NCBI RefSeq assembly: GCF_020080835.1 | Contig: NC_058161.1 | Coordinates: 20,635,603-20,699,602 of the forward strand | DNA from: Cotesia glomerata | Lineage: Eukaryota > Arthropoda > Insecta > Hymenoptera > Braconidae | Direction: 5' to 3' | Length of the DNA stretch: 64,000 nucleotides | Translations under genes and position numbers: made by a program | The notes under the pieces: generated by a model | Seen by the model: the letters and a program-made list of their open reading frames with translations, nothing else | Told to the model about the DNA's origin: nothing | Database searches by the model: none | Shown here: in pieces, positions 61,175 to 64,000 of the stretch | How the letters are laid out: the number at the start of each line of letters is the position of its first letter | Numbering within the stretch: position 1 is the stretch's first letter

Positions 61175-62590
61175 ATGAGCAACTTTGCAGTCACTACGTG
61201 ACTGCTGTGATTTGTCAACTAAAAATAAATAGAATTTTGCTTTATTAAGTAATCATTTTTGGAAAATTGCACTGTACTTTCTTGAATATTGGCGTTTTTA
61301 AAGATATAAGCTCATTTCGATGTTATACTCATCAAAAGCTTTCATTTGAGTAACCACATGCATTTTTGATATATTTTTCATACATACATATATATAATAT
61401 ATATGAGTGATTCTCTGTAAAGACGTGTTAAATCTGTACAAAATTGTCCGACCAAATTATTTTTGATTTTATTAGAAAAAAATTAACAAGGGCTACAAAA
61501 CTAAATCATAATAACAGCCGATTTAATTTTTGCTTTTTCGATATTTATGTATCTTTTGCCATATAACGTCACAGGGGACTGTTTGCCAGGGGACTATATT
61601 TTTTTTTATCAAATTGAGAAAAATCAAGCAAACTATTTCAATTCATTCAACTTTTCAAATTCTCAATGAATGTTTACATTGATTAGAATAATATTAAGAC
61701 TTATGGATCCAATTTTATAAATAAATTATAAATAAAAATAGCTGCCAGGGGACTGAGTTTTGAAGTGGCCCAGACACATATTTCCAGCACAAACGGTGCA
61801 TTGTCACTAAATAAAATGCCGATAAAGCGCTAACAGCCCTATGGTTATTAACTCAAGGCTAGTTGGGTCCTTATAAACCTTACAAAAGGTAAAATAACAC
61901 GCTAGATTTTTTTTTTTTGGCTCTAAACTTCTGGCAGGGGACTGTTCTTAAAATGCCTGAGACAAACTTTGGTTTAATGAATTTAATGAAACAAATTAAC
62001 TTTCGGTACTTTTAATTGAAGAAAATTGTTGGTTAACTAATTAAGTTTATAAACATTATGGACCAAATTATATATTATGGACGAATAACTTAAAATTTAA
62101 TCTTAAAGTTTTAATTTTGGGAATGGGACAGCCCAGGAGACTATTTCGATAGTTTACCAATTTATAGCAAAAAAACCAAAATTTATTTCATTTTAGTTTT
62201 CAATGCTCCAAATAGAAATGTTTTTTAACTTTCGTAATAAATTTTTTTTAGTAACAAAATAAAAATTTTTCTAATTAAAAAATGCCTGGGACAGCAAAAA
62301 ACATCCGTACAGAGAATCACACATATAAAAATATAAAATATATGAAAAATTGATGTGGGTACTCAAATGAAAGGTCTCGATGAGTGTAACATTGGGATGA
62401 GCTTATATCTTCAAAAATGTCAATACTTCACGAGATACAGGGTCATTTCTTAATTATAGAGCATTTTCCATGAAAATACACAACTTTAGATCTCGAATTT
62501 TCCAACGATACCAAATTTCACCATAAAAACCCATTTTATCATATAAATACACTGGCCAAAAAATTTAGCTTATTCTCTTAATAACATAGA
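61175..62590 (-). mobile_element. HEL copy j: inverted, interrupted by family E
   Basis: The minus-strand start TCTATGTTATTAAGAGAA follows A. The 3' hairpin GCAGTCACGTAGTGACTGC lies near 61185-61204, followed by AAAGTTG and CTCA in place of CTAG. One palindromic unit is split near its TA centre by family E copy 3. Confidence 0.75.
61405..62321 (+). mobile_element. Family E copy 3
   Basis: Ends GAGTGATTCTCTGTAAAGAC and, inverted, GTGATTCTCTGTACGGATG. Inserted in the TA-rich centre of a HEL unit (ATATAT on both sides). Very similar to copy 1. Confidence 0.8.
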
Positions 62591-63324
62591 TTACACCGAT
62601 GAAAACCGTAAATCGGTTTGATAGCCAAAAATAAAAAGTAAAAAAGTAAACTTTACCAAAAAGGCCTGCAGACACGTATAATAAGGTATAAATTGTATCT
62701 GAACACGTGACAGGACGTGACCTCAAATAGTTATTTGAGGTCGCACGTGATAATTCAACATGACCGGAATTCGCTTGAATATCGCTTGAGTCAGTGGTTC
62801 TGGCTCTTTCTCAGACGTTTCTGTATGCGTTAACGCACTATTTGTCTCTACTTCGAGTAATCCTTCCAGTGATCCTCTTATAACATTACACATTTACACA
62901 TTAACATTGAAAGTATCGTAAGCACATAACTACCAAGATAGTTGGTGCCTCGTATTTGTGCTCGACTCGGTTGACCGAGAAAACAAACGCCGAACCAAAA
63001 GAGCCGCAACCGTTATATGAAGCGATAAGCACATCTACTACCAGTAGCAGCAGAACACGCGGTCATCGTGCGAAAATACAACTGGACATAAATTCGATTC
63101 GATCCAACAAAAGATTGTTTCTCATCCAGCAACCAGCTAGCTGGTTGCTACCAGTTACCCAATTTTCATAAGATTTATCACCAACCTCATATTCTCAACA
63201 ATCCCAAGGATTCCATCAGAAATTCTTCTTATTCTTATTTCCAATTTCCATCTTCAATCTTCAATTCTCCATTTCTAACTTGCTCCTTGTATGAGCATAA
63301 ATTTACAAAATAAAAAGCACTAAA
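62591..63324. other. Unannotated unique stretch
   Basis: A frame open from 62911 to 63171 (+) includes EPKEPQPLYEAISTSTTSSS but lacks an ATG and recognisable splice sites. A perfect 22-bp palindrome with half-site AGCAACCAGCT is at 63128-63149. Confidence 0.4.
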
Positions 63325-64000
63325 GGGGCATTCCATAGTGATTGGTGGGACATTTGACTCTGGAATTCCATTAATTATAAATAATTATGTGACTGAAACT
63401 TATACCATAGTAAAATTTTATCTTATAATATAGAATAATAACTAATTAACAATGTCTTTTTGTCAAAAACCTCGATTACTTTTTAAATTTCACGTAATTA
63501 ACATTTGACTGAATGTGACTGGTGGGACTAAGAACAAATCCTTTTCTCTTACCAATGTATACTTAAAGTCCAATTTCAGTTTGACCATTAAACTTTTAAA
63601 AAATACTTCCCTCTCAATAACAAAATTTATCCTACAAACATTTAATATTATGAAGAATTAGACTGATTACCTACGTAGAAACAATTAAAAAAATTTGTTT
63701 TTATTGTGACTGGTGGGACAGGAATTTGTAACTGGTGGGATAAGTACAAAATGTCTACATAAAGTTGTTTATTAAAAAGACTTTTATATTATTTCAACCT
63801 CAGAAACATTATTGTTTATTTATTTAACTATAAATTATTTAGGATAATTAGAAAAAAACTAATTAAAAAACACAATTAAAGGATTTAGCATGCTGACAAC
63901 ACGATCTTGATAAACTTAGGTGTTAATTAATAACGAACATAAACAAAATTATTTCTTAAAACTATAATAATAAATATGTTAGTTAATAACAAACATAAAA
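63325..64000 (-). mobile_element. Family A copy 4, runs off the window
   Basis: Starts GGGGCATTCCATAGTGATTG and contains inverted CCCACCAGTCAC boxes at about 63343, 63522, 63708 and 63731. It matches copies 1-3 to the last base of the window. Confidence 0.8.

Noticed and set aside
62911..63171. Ser/Thr-rich frame as a possible exon
   Set aside because: No ATG and no convincing acceptor or donor. The frame runs through the 22-bp palindrome to a stop.

Overview
The window is AT-rich eukaryotic DNA, most likely from an arthropod. A parasitoid wasp is my guess, made only from the general look of AT-rich, repeat-dense DNA, and nothing here proves it. There are no prokaryotic gene arrays. No open frame exceeds about 150 codons, and no frame gives a protein I can recognise. 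I found no tRNA, rRNA or CRISPR array. The stretch reads as intergenic DNA or the inside of very long introns. The best coding signal is one 86-base internal exon candidate at 28932-29017 (+), with consensus splice sites; a few weaker exon-like stretches are noted.

Most of the content is transposable elements, and several families repeat often enough in the window to define their ends by comparison. HEL is a non-autonomous Helitron-like family with about ten copies: 5' TCTATATTATTAAGAG, a 3' hairpin followed by CTAG, insertion between A and T, and an inside made of tandem ~250-bp palindromic units with (TA)n centres. Family A has GGGGCATTCCAT ends and repeated CCCACCAGTCAC boxes. Family B is ~1.05 kb, has long inverted ends and a 4-bp target duplication. 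Family D is flanked by TTAA and carries one to seven 171-177-bp satellite monomers. Family E is ~0.92 kb with TGATTCTCTGTAA ends. Family F has CCCTATC ends and an internal tRNA-like polymerase III module. Families G, I, J, N, P and two or three Tc1/mariner-type elements are also present.

Layout: 1-270 is the end of a Tc1-like IR/DR element. 1.3-2.4 kb holds family A nested in J. 3.5-4.5 kb is B. 5.0-5.5 kb is I. 6.9-8.2 kb is a Helitron copy with a nested Tc1-like MITE, bracketed by a ~75-80-bp duplication. 9.2-10.9 kb is N then A. 12.3-20.3 kb holds four F copies and one B. 21.4-23.0 kb is the largest D satellite block. 24-32 kb is Helitron-rich and includes the exon candidate. 33-41.4 kb has more Helitrons, an A copy split by B, and G. 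40.4-43.2 kb holds an inverted pair of E copies. 43.2-47.3 kb is P, B, G and a Helitron. 48.3 kb has an X-box-like palindrome cluster. 49.6-54.5 kb has three D copies. 54.5-59.5 kb is the longest repeat-poor stretch. 59.5-64 kb holds I, a Helitron containing E, and a family A copy cut by the window end.

Nesting gives a relative order. A predates the B copy inside it. D and G predate Helitron insertions. Helitrons predate E, the mariner MITE and one B copy. No transposase, Rep/helicase or reverse transcriptase is encoded here, so every element seen is non-autonomous or a remnant.
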